The notes beneath the pieces were generated by a model. The model had not been told where the DNA came from and searched no databases. It worked only from the letters and a program-made list of their open reading frames with translations. The translations under genes and the position numbers were made by a program. Of a stretch of DNA of 29,236 bases, positions 1-9,683 are shown piece by piece (position 1 is the first letter of the stretch; each line of letters starts with the position of its first letter). The stretch comes from DAIPKP01 sp964545875 (GTDB taxonomy: Bacteria; Synergistota; Synergistia; Synergistales; Aminiphilaceae), in contig CAZJHH010000019.1 of NCBI GenBank assembly GCA_964545875.1, positions 1 to 29,236 on the forward strand, in the 5' to 3' direction.

Positions 1-384
<384 letters not shown>

Positions 385-524
385 ATTCTTCTCTATCTGA
401 CAAAGATTCCACAGACGAATCTGCCTGATTCTTTGAGTACTGCTGTTCAAGATCGTTATGCTTGATGCACGCTGTATTCTGTTAACAAGGTGCTTGGTGC
501 CGCCGCTTCGTGGCGGCGAGAGGT
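385..524 (-). other. 16S rRNA leader (pre-16S spacer between promoter and mature 5' end)
   Basis: This stretch lies between the rRNA promoter and the mature 16S 5' end and should be transcribed as precursor, then removed by RNase processing. A GC-rich inverted repeat is visible near 501-518 (CGCCGC then GCGGCG around a short loop), close to the expected transcription start. I could not identify a convincing boxA antitermination sequence. I see no protein gene here. Confidence 0.6.
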
Positions 525-553
525 ACTATATCACGCTTCCTTCGGCTTTGCAA
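525..553 (-). promoter_or_regulatory. sigma-70-type promoter of the rRNA operon
   Basis: On the minus strand a -35 box TTGCAA (548-553) is followed after exactly 17 bases by a -10 box TATAGT (525-530). It points toward the 16S gene, with a start expected near 518. The -35 is the same hexamer as that of the tRNA-Gln promoter in this window, and because TTGCAA is a palindrome it also reads as TTGCAA toward the divergent ponA promoter. Confidence 0.75.
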
Positions 554-571
554 CCCCTTTTTTTTCGATTG

Positions 572-580
572 TGCTATAAT
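572..580 (+). promoter_or_regulatory. extended -10 promoter candidate for ponA
   Basis: The plus strand has TGCTATAAT, a consensus TATAAT (575-580) with the upstream TG of an extended -10 element. There is no good -35 at 16-18 bases; the TTGCAA at 548-553 is 21 bases away. The next 20 bases hold a small inverted repeat (TCCCGA then TCGGGA), so the transcript would begin in or beside a hairpin. The leader to the ponA start is about 135 bases and has no supported gene. Confidence 0.55.
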
Positions 581-722
581 CCCGAATGATCCCTCGGGAA
601 ATCTTCTCCGACCTCAGATGCGGGAGGCATCTTTTCCCCCGAAGGATACCGCTCCGGCTCCCTCAGAACTCCAAATAGAGATGGAGAACTTTACTATACG
701 AAAAGGAGATTGATATCTGCCC

Positions 723-3050
723 ATGAGAAGAGCTGACAGAAACTCCAGGAAACCCTATGCTGACGCTTCGGACTCTCCCTCCTCGGGGAGACGCCGGGAG
801 GTGGATCCCGAAAAGTCCCCCCGAAAGGAACGGGGGTGTCTTTTTTTCTGCCTTACCGCCCTGCTCTTCCTTTTCCTTCTTGGTGTGGCCGCTGCCTCTC
901 TCTGGGGAGCTTTCTACGTGCGCAAGCTAAGCGCAGATCTTCCCAGCACGGAAGAGATTATCCACCATAAACCCAGCCTGACCACTACGCTGTACGATCG
1001 CCATGGAGAGGTAATTACCCAGCTGTATGAGGAAAATCGCAAGTGGGTTCCTTTGGCAGAAATCTCCCCCTGGATGGTTCAGGCGGTGATCGCCGCAGAG
1101 GATGCAAATTTTTATCAACACCGGGGTCTTGATTTTCGAGGCATCACACGAGCTCTCCTTGTGACCATAGCACATAAGGAAATAAAACAAGGCGGGAGCA
1201 CCATTACCCAGCAGGTAGCTCGAACTCTTTTTCTTACCCATGAACAGACCTTGGAACGCAAGGCAAAGGAGGCCATCCTTGCCTTCCGGCTGGAAAAGCT
1301 CTTTTCCAAGGAGCAACTACTCGAAATGTATCTCAATTCCGTCCACGTAGGACACGGCGCCTGGGGAATCGGCGCGGCATCACAGATTTATTTCGGAAAA
1401 GTTCCGAATCAACTTTCTCTTGGAGAGGCTTCCATTATTGCGGGAATCCTCCCCGCTCCGGGAAAATACAGCCCCTATCGTTCGGAATCCGCTGCCAGAA
1501 ACCGGCAGCAGTACGTTCTGCGACGCATGACCGAACTTGGTATGATTTCACCTGAAGAGGCCAAAGAAGCAGGCGAAGAGGAACTTCACCTTGTGGGGCT
1601 CAAGCAAAAAACCCTTGAGTCTTCACGGGCCCCCCATTTCGTCTCCTACATCCTTTTCAACGATCTTCTCCCCAAATACGGAAAGGATCAGGTGTACCGA
1701 GGAGGATTGAAGGTCTACACCACTATCGATATCAAGCTTCAGGAAATTGCGGAAAAAAGCCTTCAGGAACTCCGCACCGAGGGAGCCATTGTCGCTATGG
1801 ACGCTGCTACGGGAGAAATTCTCGCCCTGGTGGGAGGAAAAGACTTCGAAACCTCCAAGTTCAATCGCGCCACTCAGGCGTATCGCCAGCCCGGCTCTTC
1901 CTTTAAGCCCTTTACCTATCTGGCGGCCTTCGATTCCGAAGTGCGCCCCGTGGATCGCCTTCTCGATGCTCCCATCTCCTTCGATAACGGATGGAACCCG
2001 GGAAATTATGACGGCAAGTATAACGGAGAAACCACCATCGCCAACGCTCTTATCCACTCCTACAATACCGTGGCTGTTCGGGCAGCGGAACTCGTAGGGC
2101 CCGACAAGATCATAGGCATGGCCCGTCATGCGGGAATCACCTCGCCGCATCTTCCCTACGACCTTTCCGTATCCCTAGGCTCCGCCAGCGTAACCCCCCT
2201 GGAGATGACCGCTGCCTACGCTACATTTGCTAACGGAGGCTATCGCATAACGCCTTTTGCTATCCGGGAGATTCGTTCGGATACGAACCTGATTTTAGAG
2301 GAAAACGGCCCTCAGATTGTTTCGGGAATTTCCGAGGAGCTGGCGGTAATGATGCGTTCCCTCCTGGAATTAGTGGTACAGTACGGTACCGGTCAGAGGT
2401 GTCGCATCAAAGGATATGAGGTTTTCGGAAAGACCGGTACCGCCAACGAATTCAGAGATGCCTGGTTCGTGGGAGGCGTTCCCGGGTTGGTGACTGGAGT
2501 CTACGCGGGAAACGACGACCATAGCCCCATTGGCAACAAGGCCACCGGCGGCGTGGTGGCGGCACCGGTGTGGAGGGATTTCATGGGCCAGGCAGTGGAA
2601 ATTCTGAATCTACAGAAGACCTTTCCTGCTCCTCCTCCTGGCATGGAAGAGGTTACCATTTGTCGCACCACGGGATACCGGGCTACGGAAATGTGCCCCA
2701 AGGTGAAGCTTCTCATGCCCTCGTTCATGACCCCCACCGCTCTTTGTCCCCTTCATGGAGGAAGCTTGGCGGAAGCGGAAAACGATCTTCACGCACCGAA
2801 GCTCTTCCTTGCCAGAGGAGATGAACTCCTCACGGGAAAGTATTCTCTTGCGGGAACACTTCCTTCCGCTCCCGAGGAGGGGCGGGAGATTCCGGCCTTT
2901 TTCACACAGCCCGTTCAAATTCCTCAGAGCGATCCCATGCTTCTTCCCGGCAACGCTCCCCCGACATACATACCGCCGCACCAAAGCCCGGGACCAAGCT
3001 ACGAAGAATGGTACAACGATCTTCTCAAGCAATACGGTCTTTCGGATTAA
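723..3050 (+). CDS. ponA: Penicillin-binding protein 1A family: bifunctional glycosyltransferase/transpeptidase
   Basis: This enzyme polymerises lipid II into glycan strands and crosslinks the stem peptides of peptidoglycan at the outer face of the cytoplasmic membrane. The 775-residue protein has a basic cytoplasmic tail (1-38), one membrane anchor (about 39-65), and a glycosyltransferase domain (family GT51) with catalytic Glu126 in AAEDANFYQH and the GGSTITQQ motif near 157. The transpeptidase domain shows S392-S-F-K395, S446-Y-N448 and K570-T-G572, the three active-site motifs. A proline-rich tail ends the protein. AAGGAG lies 14 bases before the ATG, a long spacing, but no better in-frame start is visible. 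It is the only housekeeping gene here on the plus strand and is divergent from the rRNA operon. Confidence 0.95.
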   Translation: MRRADRNSRKPYADASDSPSSGRRREVDPEKSPRKERGCLFFCLTALLFLFLLGVAAASLWGAFYVRKLSADLPSTEEIIHHKPSLTTTLYDRHGEVITQLYEENRKWVPLAEISPWMVQAVIAAEDANFYQHRGLDFRGITRALLVTIAHKEIKQGGSTITQQVARTLFLTHEQTLERKAKEAILAFRLEKLFSKEQLLEMYLNSVHVGHGAWGIGAASQIYFGKVPNQLSLGEASIIAGILPAPGKYSPYRSESAARNRQQYVLRRMTELGMISPEEAKEAGEEELHLVGLKQKTLESSRAPHFVSYILFNDLLPKYGKDQVYRGGLKVYTTIDIKLQEIAEKSLQELRTEGAIVAMDAATGEILALVGGKDFETSKFNRATQAYRQPGSSFKPFTYLAAFDSEVRPVDRLLDAPISFDNGWNPGNYDGKYNGETTIANALIHSYNTVAVRAAELVGPDKIIGMARHAGITSPHLPYDLSVSLGSASVTPLEMTAAYATFANGGYRITPFAIREIRSDTNLILEENGPQIVSGISEELAVMMRSLLELVVQYGTGQRCRIKGYEVFGKTGTANEFRDAWFVGGVPGLVTGVYAGNDDHSPIGNKATGGVVAAPVWRDFMGQAVEILNLQKTFPAPPPGMEEVTICRTTGYRATEMCPKVKLLMPSFMTPTALCPLHGGSLAEAENDLHAPKLFLARGDELLTGKYSLAGTLPSAPEEGREIPAFFTQPVQIPQSDPMLLPGNAPPTYIPPHQSPGPSYEEWYNDLLKQYGLSD

Positions 3051-3094
3051 AAAGAGGAGGGGCTTTTCCCGAGCGGAAAAGCCCCTCCTCTTTT
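3050..3094. terminator. bidirectional terminator between convergent ponA and ppdK
   Basis: A perfect 20-bp stem (3050-3069 with 3075-3094) encloses a 5-base loop. The outer ends are A-rich on one side and T-rich on the other, so both strands give a hairpin followed by a U-run. It starts at the last base of the ponA stop codon and lies 45 bases from the ppdK stop, so it can end transcription from both sides. Confidence 0.9.
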
Positions 3095-3138
3095 ATGTGT
3101 GATGTCAAAGCACCAGGTGAAACGTTTAACGCTTACGC

Positions 3139-5790
3139 TTACTCTTTTTGCAATTTCGCATGGGCCGCTGCAAGGCGTGCCACAGGAATGCGGTAGGGAG
3201 AACAGCTTACATAGGCAAGGGCGAGGTCGTGACAGAATTGGATGCTCTCGGGATCGCCTCCGTGTTCTCCGCAGATTCCCATTTTTATCTCTTTTCGGGT
3301 TTGCCGGCTCTCTTGAGTGGCGATCTTCATAAGCCTTCCCACGCCGACCGTATCCAGGGAATGGAAGGGATTGGCGCGAAGAACCTGCTTTTGCACATAT
3401 TCCGCAAGAAATTTACCCTCCGCATCGTCCCTGGAATATCCGAAGGTCGTCTGGGTAAGGTCGTTGGTGCCGAAACTGAAGAACTGAGCGATGGCAGCCA
3501 CTTCGCCCGCCACAAGAGCCGCCCGGGGAACTTCGATCATGGAACCGATATGATAGTTTACGGTACATTTCCGGCTTTCGAAAACTTCCCGGGCTATCTT
3601 TTCCGTGAGATCCCTCATGAGCTCCATTTCTTCAAGGGTTCCCACCAGAGGAAACATGATGTGCGGATCCACGGGAGTCTTTTCCTCCGAAAGAGTACAG
3701 GCAGCCCCGAGAATTGCCCGAACCTGCATTTCGTAAATCTCCGGATAGATGATGCCGAGCCGGCATCCCCTGAATCCCAGCATGGGATTGTTTTCATGCA
3801 GGCTTCGGGCCTTGTTGCGTATCTTGAGCAGCTTCGCCTTCTCCTGTTGATCTCCTCTTCCCTCCGCTTCCTCAAGCTGCTCCATGATGTCGCCCTCGTG
3901 AGGCAAAAATTCGTGCAACGGAGGATCGAGAAGACGAATCGTTACGGGATACCCCTTCATAGCCCGGAAGATGCCGATAAAGTCTTCCTCCTGCATGACC
4001 TGAAGCTTCTCCAGAGCCTCCAGGCGTTCTTCCAGCTCCTGGGCAAGAATCATTTCCTGCATAATTTTGAGACGTTCTTGCTGCATAAACATATGCTCCG
4101 TCCGGCAGAGCCCGATGCCCCTGGCTCCGAACTCCATGGCCTTCTGAGCGTCTCCGGGGGTATCCGCATTGGCCCACACTTCGAGCTGCGCCTCTTGGTC
4201 CGCCATGGAAAGAAGTTTTTGAAAGCTTTCGTCAAAGGATGGACGAATGAGAGGAGCTTCTCCGAGGAAGACGAGCCCCCGGGTTCCGTCCAGAGTAATG
4301 AGGTCTCCCTTTTTTACCTTATTTCCCCGGGCGATGAATTCTTCGGACTCCATGGATATGGAGATCTCCTCGCATCCGGAAACACAGGGTTTGCCCATTC
4401 CCCGGGCTACCACCGCAGCGTGACTTGTCATGCCCCCTCGGCTCGTGAGGGCTCCCTGGGCCGCAAAGAGGCCATGCACGTCATCCGGGGTGGTTTCGGG
4501 ACGAACGAGAATTACTTTTTCTCCCTTTTTGGCAGCTTCTTCAGCCTCGTCGGGATCGAAAAGAACCTTGCCGATGGCAGCTCCGGGAGAGGCGGGCAAC
4601 CCTTTGGCGATGGGGGAAAGCTGGGCTTCCGGATCAATCTGATTATGAAGGAGCTGTTCCGCCTGTTCGGGAGTCACTCTAAGAAGGGCGGTTCTCGGAG
4701 AGATGAGCCCCTCCCCCACCATGTCTACCGCCACGGTTACCGCCGCCCGGGCGGTACGTTTGGCGTTCCGGGTCTGCAGGATATAGAGCACTCCCCGTTC
4801 CACGGTGAATTCGATATCCTGCATATCCTGATAGAATCGTTCCAGCTTCTCCCCGGTGCTCACAAGCTCTTCGTAGAGGGAGGGCATGCGATCCTTCATG
4901 GATTCGATGTCCTCGGGAGTCCGGATTCCCGCTACCACATCCTCCCCCTGGGCGTTCATAAGATACTCTCCGTTGAGCCCCTTTTCCCCGTTCGAAGGAC
5001 TCCGGGTAAAGCAAACTCCGGTACCGCAGTCTTCTCCAAGGTTTCCATAGACCATGCTCACCACGTTTACCGCGGTTCCCAAGTGATGAGGAATTTTGTT
5101 AATTTTTCGATACGCCTTGGCCCGGGGAGTGTCCCAGCTCCGAAAAACCGCTTCCACGGCAGAGCGAAGCTGTTCCCAAGGATCGTTGGGGAAGGGATGT
5201 CCCGTACGTTTTTCGTAAATGCCGAGATACTCTGCTACAAGCTTTTCCAAAGAAACTTCGTCGATTTCATAATCATAGGTAATCCCTAGGCGAGCTTTAA
5301 GATCGAAGAGGGGGTGCTCGAAAAGCTCGTCATCCAACCCTTCCACCACCGTGGCGTACATGGAAATGAACCGGCGATAGCTATCCCAGGCAAAACGGGG
5401 ATTTCCCGAAATTTTTCCAAGGTGTTCCACCACATTCCGATTGATGCCAAGGTTGAGAATGGTATCCATCATGCCGGGCATGGAAACAGGAGCTCCCGAA
5501 CGAACCGAAACGAGAAGAGGCATTTCTCGGGTTCCCCCAAAAACCTTCTCCGTTTTTCTTTCCAGCTCCTGCACGGCTTTTCGTACATCCGGCCAGATGG
5601 TATCCATGAGATTTCCCGGATCCTCCCAGTATTTGCGGCACGCTTCAGTGCTAATGATAAAACCCGGAGGAACGGGAAAACCCTGTTGGATCATGGAAGC
5701 GAGATTAGCTCCCTTTCCGCCGAAAAGATCCTTCCGTTTTCCATCAGCCTCAGAAAAATCAACTACCATGGGGATCGCGCAAACATCCAT
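3139..5790 (-). CDS. ppdK: Pyruvate, phosphate dikinase
   Basis: This cytosolic enzyme interconverts pyruvate, ATP and phosphate with phosphoenolpyruvate, AMP and diphosphate. The 883-residue length is typical. The N-terminal nucleotide-binding domain has GGKGANLA near 24-31 and VSVRSGAPVSMPGMMDT near 95-110. The swivelling domain has the phospho-carrier His457 in GGMTSHAAVVARGMG, with Thr455 two residues before it; that Thr is the regulatory phosphorylation site in this family. The C-terminal TIM barrel has catalytic Cys840 in GICGEHGGDP. AAGGAGGTG sits 8 bases before the ATG and overlaps the end of ppsR, so the two are probably translated from one message. The adjacent ppsR is the family's own regulator. 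In anaerobes this enzyme often runs toward ATP or PEP as pathway balance requires. Confidence 0.97.
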   Translation of the reverse strand: MDVCAIPMVVDFSEADGKRKDLFGGKGANLASMIQQGFPVPPGFIISTEACRKYWEDPGNLMDTIWPDVRKAVQELERKTEKVFGGTREMPLLVSVRSGAPVSMPGMMDTILNLGINRNVVEHLGKISGNPRFAWDSYRRFISMYATVVEGLDDELFEHPLFDLKARLGITYDYEIDEVSLEKLVAEYLGIYEKRTGHPFPNDPWEQLRSAVEAVFRSWDTPRAKAYRKINKIPHHLGTAVNVVSMVYGNLGEDCGTGVCFTRSPSNGEKGLNGEYLMNAQGEDVVAGIRTPEDIESMKDRMPSLYEELVSTGEKLERFYQDMQDIEFTVERGVLYILQTRNAKRTARAAVTVAVDMVGEGLISPRTALLRVTPEQAEQLLHNQIDPEAQLSPIAKGLPASPGAAIGKVLFDPDEAEEAAKKGEKVILVRPETTPDDVHGLFAAQGALTSRGGMTSHAAVVARGMGKPCVSGCEEISISMESEEFIARGNKVKKGDLITLDGTRGLVFLGEAPLIRPSFDESFQKLLSMADQEAQLEVWANADTPGDAQKAMEFGARGIGLCRTEHMFMQQERLKIMQEMILAQELEERLEALEKLQVMQEEDFIGIFRAMKGYPVTIRLLDPPLHEFLPHEGDIMEQLEEAEGRGDQQEKAKLLKIRNKARSLHENNPMLGFRGCRLGIIYPEIYEMQVRAILGAACTLSEEKTPVDPHIMFPLVGTLEEMELMRDLTEKIAREVFESRKCTVNYHIGSMIEVPRAALVAGEVAAIAQFFSFGTNDLTQTTFGYSRDDAEGKFLAEYVQKQVLRANPFHSLDTVGVGRLMKIATQESRQTRKEIKMGICGEHGGDPESIQFCHDLALAYVSCSPYRIPVARLAAAHAKLQKE

Positions 5791-5805
5791 AATCGGAACA
5801 CCTCC

Positions 5806-6606
5806 TTAGGCTCGCAGATAATCCAGAATTTCCTGGGCCGTCTCTTCAATGGCTCGATTCGTGACGTTAAAAGATTTGCAGCGAAGTCTGTTGAAAACAC
5901 TCCGGGCGTAGGAAAGCTCCTCTTCCACCCGTTCCCACTGAACGTAACTGGATTCTTCCGCATCAAGACCGAGAACGCGAAGTCTCTCCCGACGTATCTG
6001 AATAAGTTTTTCCGGTTGGATGGTAAGCCCCACGGTTCGTTCCGGAGGAAGGTTGAAAAGCTGATCAGGAAGGCTCGCTTCCGGAATGAGAGGGATATTG
6101 GCCACCATGACTCCATAATGAGCAAGATACATGGAAAGAGGGGTTTTACTGGTTCTCGAAACACCTACCACCACAAGCTCCGCCTCCTCAAGAAGCTCCG
6201 GGCTTCGTCCATCGTCACACTTGATGGCAAATTCGATGGCTTTTACTCTCCGGAAGTACTCCTCATCCATCTTGCGAAGAAGCCCCGGCGTTTCCAGGGG
6301 AGGCTTTCCCAGCTTTTTTTCCAGCACAAAGAGAATGGGGCCGAGGATATCGATAAGGAGGATTTCCTCTTTCTTAGCGGCTTCTACCAACATCTTCCGG
6401 AGATAATGATCCACCAGGGTACAAATGATGATGGCCTGTTTTTCTTTAGCCTCCCGAAGAACCTCCAGGGTTTTCTCTTCGGTATTCACGTAGCGATATC
6501 GGCTGAAGTTCACCGCCTCGGGACCAAACTGGCTTGCCGCAGCCCGGGCCACATGCTCCGCCGTTTCCCCGGTAAAGTCGGAAACCACGAACAGTTCTTG
6601 GGGCAC
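5806..6606 (-). CDS. ppsR: PEP synthase/PPDK regulatory protein (DUF299): kinase/phosphotransferase
   Basis: Members of this family use ADP to phosphorylate a threonine beside the catalytic histidine of PPDK (or PEP synthase), switching it off, and use phosphate to reverse this. The N-terminus VVSDFTGETAEHVA and the P-loop-like GVSRTSKTPLSMYLAHYG are family signatures. I choose the GTG at 6606 rather than the ATG at 6621. GGAGGAG lies six bases before the GTG, while the ATG has no such site, and starting at VPQELFVVSDFTGE gives the usual family N-terminus. The length is then 266 residues. The gene stops 15 bases before ppdK, whose Thr455 is the expected target. Confidence 0.9.
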   Translation of the reverse strand: MPQELFVVSDFTGETAEHVARAAASQFGPEAVNFSRYRYVNTEEKTLEVLREAKEKQAIIICTLVDHYLRKMLVEAAKKEEILLIDILGPILFVLEKKLGKPPLETPGLLRKMDEEYFRRVKAIEFAIKCDDGRSPELLEEAELVVVGVSRTSKTPLSMYLAHYGVMVANIPLIPEASLPDQLFNLPPERTVGLTIQPEKLIQIRRERLRVLGLDAEESSYVQWERVEEELSYARSVFNRLRCKSFNVTNRAIEETAQEILDYLRA

Positions 6607-6660
6607 AACAATCTCCTCCATTCTGTATCTCTGGTTTTTGTCAAATCTAACTCTAACATA

Positions 6661-6702
6661 AAAAGAAAAAGAAGGGAGAGGAGAACCTCTCCTCTTCCTT
6701 CA
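6661..6702 (-). terminator. terminator after glyS
   Basis: On the minus strand the stem GGAGAGG/CCTCTCC (6675-6681 with 6686-6692) has a 4-base loop. It is followed by CTTC and T-rich sequence (TTTTTCTTTT). It lies just past the glyS stop and before ppsR, so ppsR-ppdK probably has its own promoter. A TTGACA occurs near 6636-6641 but has no good -10 at the right distance. Confidence 0.7.
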
Positions 6703-6722
6703 AAAAATGCTCCCCCGAAAAG

Positions 6723-8789
6723 TTACTGTTTGAGGGAGGCGATATTGCCCACCCGGGCGAAAAGACGCCGGCAATCCTCCAGAAGGCCTAAGCGGTTTAC
6801 ACGAATTTCCTCGTTTTCCGCCATGACCATGACGTTGTCGAAAAAGGCGGTAACAGGAGCTTCAAGCTCCGCCAGAATTCCCGCCACTTTCTTCCACTGG
6901 AAATCCTTCATGGCATCTTCGATGGCCTTTCTCTGGCTCGAAAGAGCGTCTCCCAGGGTCTTTTCCCAAGAGTTTTCGAAAAGACCTTCTCTCCAGACAG
7001 CTTCCACGCTCTCGGTTTTCTGAAGAATATTGTTTACTCGGCCCACTGCGGTGGCAAGTTTTTGGAACCACTCTTCCGAGGAAATCTCCATGAGAGTTTC
7101 CAAAAATTCCCATAGCCGAAGCGGACGCCACCAGATGACATCCATGGCCATGGTCACCATTTCATGGGAGCAACCCCGTTCTTTAAGCTGCATGAGAAGA
7201 CGCTGCCTGAGAAATGCAAGCACCGCATCGACCACAGATTCCTCCGCCTCCACCCGCTTGGCAGCATAGCGTACGAAGTCTTCGAGATCCACATCCATGG
7301 GCATGCCCCAAATAAGCTCGTTCATGCATCGTGCGGCCCGGCGAAGCCCGTAGGGATCCTGAGAACCTGTAGGCTCAAGTCCCACCTTGTGACAAGCCAC
7401 TACGGTATCCATGCGATCCGCAAAACCCACCACCGCACCTACCGTGTCCGAGGGAAGGGTGCCTCCGGCACTTTCCGGAAGGTACTGCTCGTAAATGCCC
7501 AGAGCCACTCGGGAAGGCTCGCTGTTCCGCTTGGCGTACTCCCGTCCCATGACTCCCCGAAGCTCGGGAAATTCGTAGACCATGTGTGTAAGAAGATCCG
7601 CCTTGGCAAGAAAGGCCGTACGGTCCACATGCGCTATGGTTTCCTCGTCAAGATGGAGCATGGCGGCAAGATGTCCCGCCAGATCCCGGGAACGTTCGCA
7701 CTTTTCGTAGAGACTTCCAAGCTGTTCCTGATACACCACGGAACCCAGTTTTTTCACGATTCCCGCAAGGGGTTTTTTCTGATCTTCCTTCCAGAAAAAG
7801 TTGGCATCCGCCAAGCGGGCCCGGAGCACCCGTTCGTTTCCTTCCCGAACGACTCCCATATTGGTAGCCCGATTGTTGCTCACTCCGACGAAGAGAGCCT
7901 TGAGTTTGTCGTTGCCGTCCCGCACGGGGAAATAGCGCTGATGAGAGGCCATGGTAGTGGTGAGCACCTCTTCGGGCATTTCGAGATAGGCCTCGTCGAA
8001 GCTGCCGTAAAAGGGAACGGGATATTCCACAAGATGGAGATTTTCATCCGCCAGATCCGGGCTGATGTCCGCATGCCCCTCAATTTCCTTTTCCAGGGCC
8101 GCTATGCCCGCAAGCATCTTTTCCCGTCGTTTTTCCGGATCCGCAATGACATAGTTGTCGTACAGAAGATCCAAATAGGCCCCTGTATGGGGTACGGAGA
8201 TTTCTTTTTTCCCCATGAAACGATGTCCTCGGGTGGTACGCCCGGATGTCAGTCCCGCATACTGGAAGGGGATAACCTCGTCTTCCCAGAGGCAGAGAAG
8301 CCAGCGGATGGGCCGGGCGAACCGCACCATGCTTTCGTTCCAATACATATTCTTGGGAAAAACGATACTCTTGATAATGCGCAGCATTACCTCGGGGAGC
8401 ATCTCCTTCGCCGGAAGCCCCTCGGTACGGGAGATGGCAAAGGAATACTGCACTCCTCCCACTTCACGCATTTCAAGATCCGAAACATCGATCCCCCGGC
8501 TCCGGGCAAAACCGTGGGCCGCCTTGGTGGGGTTTCCGTTGGCATCAAAGGCGCTTTTCCATGCTGGCCCCTTGGCTTCCTGCACCGCGTCTTCCTGCCG
8601 CTCCGCCACGCCCTTAATAAGGAGCGCTATTCTTCGGGGAGTGGCATAGCTTTCCATCCCCGAGAAGGGAATGCGGAAAGACTCCATTTCCTTCCGGGCT
8701 ATGGCAAGAATCTCCTTGTGTACCCACAGGAGAAACCCTGCGGGAATCTCCTCGGTTCCGATTTCCAGCAACAGATCCCTATAGTTCAT
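6723..8789 (-). CDS. glyS: Glycyl-tRNA synthetase beta subunit
   Basis: This is the large subunit of the bacterial alpha2-beta2 glycyl-tRNA synthetase, which charges tRNA-Gly; the beta subunit provides most tRNA recognition. The 688-residue length is normal. The N-terminus LLLEIGTEEIPAGF and the region SMVRFARPIRWLLCLW near 155-170 are family hallmarks. Further on are TTTMASHQRYFPV and QDPYGLRRAA, followed by a C-terminal DALR-like helical domain. GGAGGAG lies about eight bases before the ATG and overlaps the end of glyQ, as expected for coupled translation of an obligate pair. Confidence 0.97.
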   Translation of the reverse strand: MNYRDLLLEIGTEEIPAGFLLWVHKEILAIARKEMESFRIPFSGMESYATPRRIALLIKGVAERQEDAVQEAKGPAWKSAFDANGNPTKAAHGFARSRGIDVSDLEMREVGGVQYSFAISRTEGLPAKEMLPEVMLRIIKSIVFPKNMYWNESMVRFARPIRWLLCLWEDEVIPFQYAGLTSGRTTRGHRFMGKKEISVPHTGAYLDLLYDNYVIADPEKRREKMLAGIAALEKEIEGHADISPDLADENLHLVEYPVPFYGSFDEAYLEMPEEVLTTTMASHQRYFPVRDGNDKLKALFVGVSNNRATNMGVVREGNERVLRARLADANFFWKEDQKKPLAGIVKKLGSVVYQEQLGSLYEKCERSRDLAGHLAAMLHLDEETIAHVDRTAFLAKADLLTHMVYEFPELRGVMGREYAKRNSEPSRVALGIYEQYLPESAGGTLPSDTVGAVVGFADRMDTVVACHKVGLEPTGSQDPYGLRRAARCMNELIWGMPMDVDLEDFVRYAAKRVEAEESVVDAVLAFLRQRLLMQLKERGCSHEMVTMAMDVIWWRPLRLWEFLETLMEISSEEWFQKLATAVGRVNNILQKTESVEAVWREGLFENSWEKTLGDALSSQRKAIEDAMKDFQWKKVAGILAELEAPVTAFFDNVMVMAENEEIRVNRLGLLEDCRRLFARVGNIASLKQ

Positions 8790-8804
8790 AAGAGCCTCTC
8801 CTCC

Positions 8805-9683
8805 CTACTTGCCGAACTTCCCCAGAAGGGGATACCCCATCTCCCGGCGCTGTTCCGCATAGGCGGCACAGCAGGCACTGGCGAGAGCCCGCACCCTTCC
8901 GATGTATCCGGTGCGCTCGGTGACACTGATGGCGTTTCTCGCATCCAGGAGGTTGAAGGTGTGAGAACACTTGAGCACGTAGTCGTATGCAGGAAGCACG
9001 AGGCCTTTTTCGGCCATCTTGCGGGCTTCTTCTTCGTACATGGCGAACATCTGGAAGAGCATCTCCGCATTCGAGGCATCAAAATTGTAGGTGGAGTGTT
9101 CCACCTCCCCCTGATGGTGCACGTCTCCGTAGGAGACATCTCCCACCCAGGTGAGGTCGTAGATGCTGTCCACCTTCTGGACGAACATGGCGATCCGCTC
9201 GATTCCGTAGGTAAGCTCCGCGGGAACCGCCTCCATGTCGATGCCTCCCACCTGCTGGAAATAGGTGAACTGCGTCACTTCCATGCCGTCGAGCCAGACT
9301 TCCCAGCCCAGCCCCCAAGCGCCGATGGTAGGGGACTCCCAGTCATCCTCCACGAAACGGATATCGTGTTCCGCCGGATCGATTCCCAGAGCCCGGAGGC
9401 TGTCGAGGTAGATTTCCTGAATGTCCTCCGGAGTGGGTTGGAGGATAACCTGATACTGATAGTAGTGCTGCAGCCGGTTGGGGTTCTCCCCATAGCGGCC
9501 GTCCGTAGGACGCCTGGAGGGCTCCACGTAGGCCACTCTCCAAGGCTCGGGACCGAGAACCCGCAAGGTTGTGGCAGGATTCATGGTTCCCGCCCCCACT
9601 TCTATGTCGTAGGGCTGTTGGAGAATGCACCCCCGATCGGCCCAAAAACGCTCCAATCTCATAACGATATCCTGCAGGTTCAT
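8805..9683 (-). CDS. glyQ: Glycyl-tRNA synthetase alpha subunit
   Basis: This is the catalytic subunit of the heterotetrameric enzyme, a class II aminoacyl-tRNA synthetase that forms glycyl-adenylate. Strong family segments are QQPYDIEVGAGTMNPAT near 23-39 and RRPTDGRYGENPNRLQHYYQ near 57-76, followed by EVTQFTYFQQ and LTYGIERIAM. I start at the ATG at 9683, which gives MNLQDIVMRLERFW, the family's usual N-terminus, with GGGAG 10 bases upstream. An in-frame ATG at 9710 would add nine unlikely residues. The 292-residue length is typical. Confidence 0.96.
   Translation of the reverse strand: MNLQDIVMRLERFWADRGCILQQPYDIEVGAGTMNPATTLRVLGPEPWRVAYVEPSRRPTDGRYGENPNRLQHYYQYQVILQPTPEDIQEIYLDSLRALGIDPAEHDIRFVEDDWESPTIGAWGLGWEVWLDGMEVTQFTYFQQVGGIDMEAVPAELTYGIERIAMFVQKVDSIYDLTWVGDVSYGDVHHQGEVEHSTYNFDASNAEMLFQMFAMYEEEARKMAEKGLVLPAYDYVLKCSHTFNLLDARNAISVTERTGYIGRVRALASACCAAYAEQRREMGYPLLGKFGK

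Noticed and set aside
3148..5289. Plus-strand open frame of 713 codons opposite ppdK, and a similar one at 5314-7023
   Set aside because: Antisense shadows with the same His/Gly/Phe-rich composition; the sense genes have all their catalytic residues.
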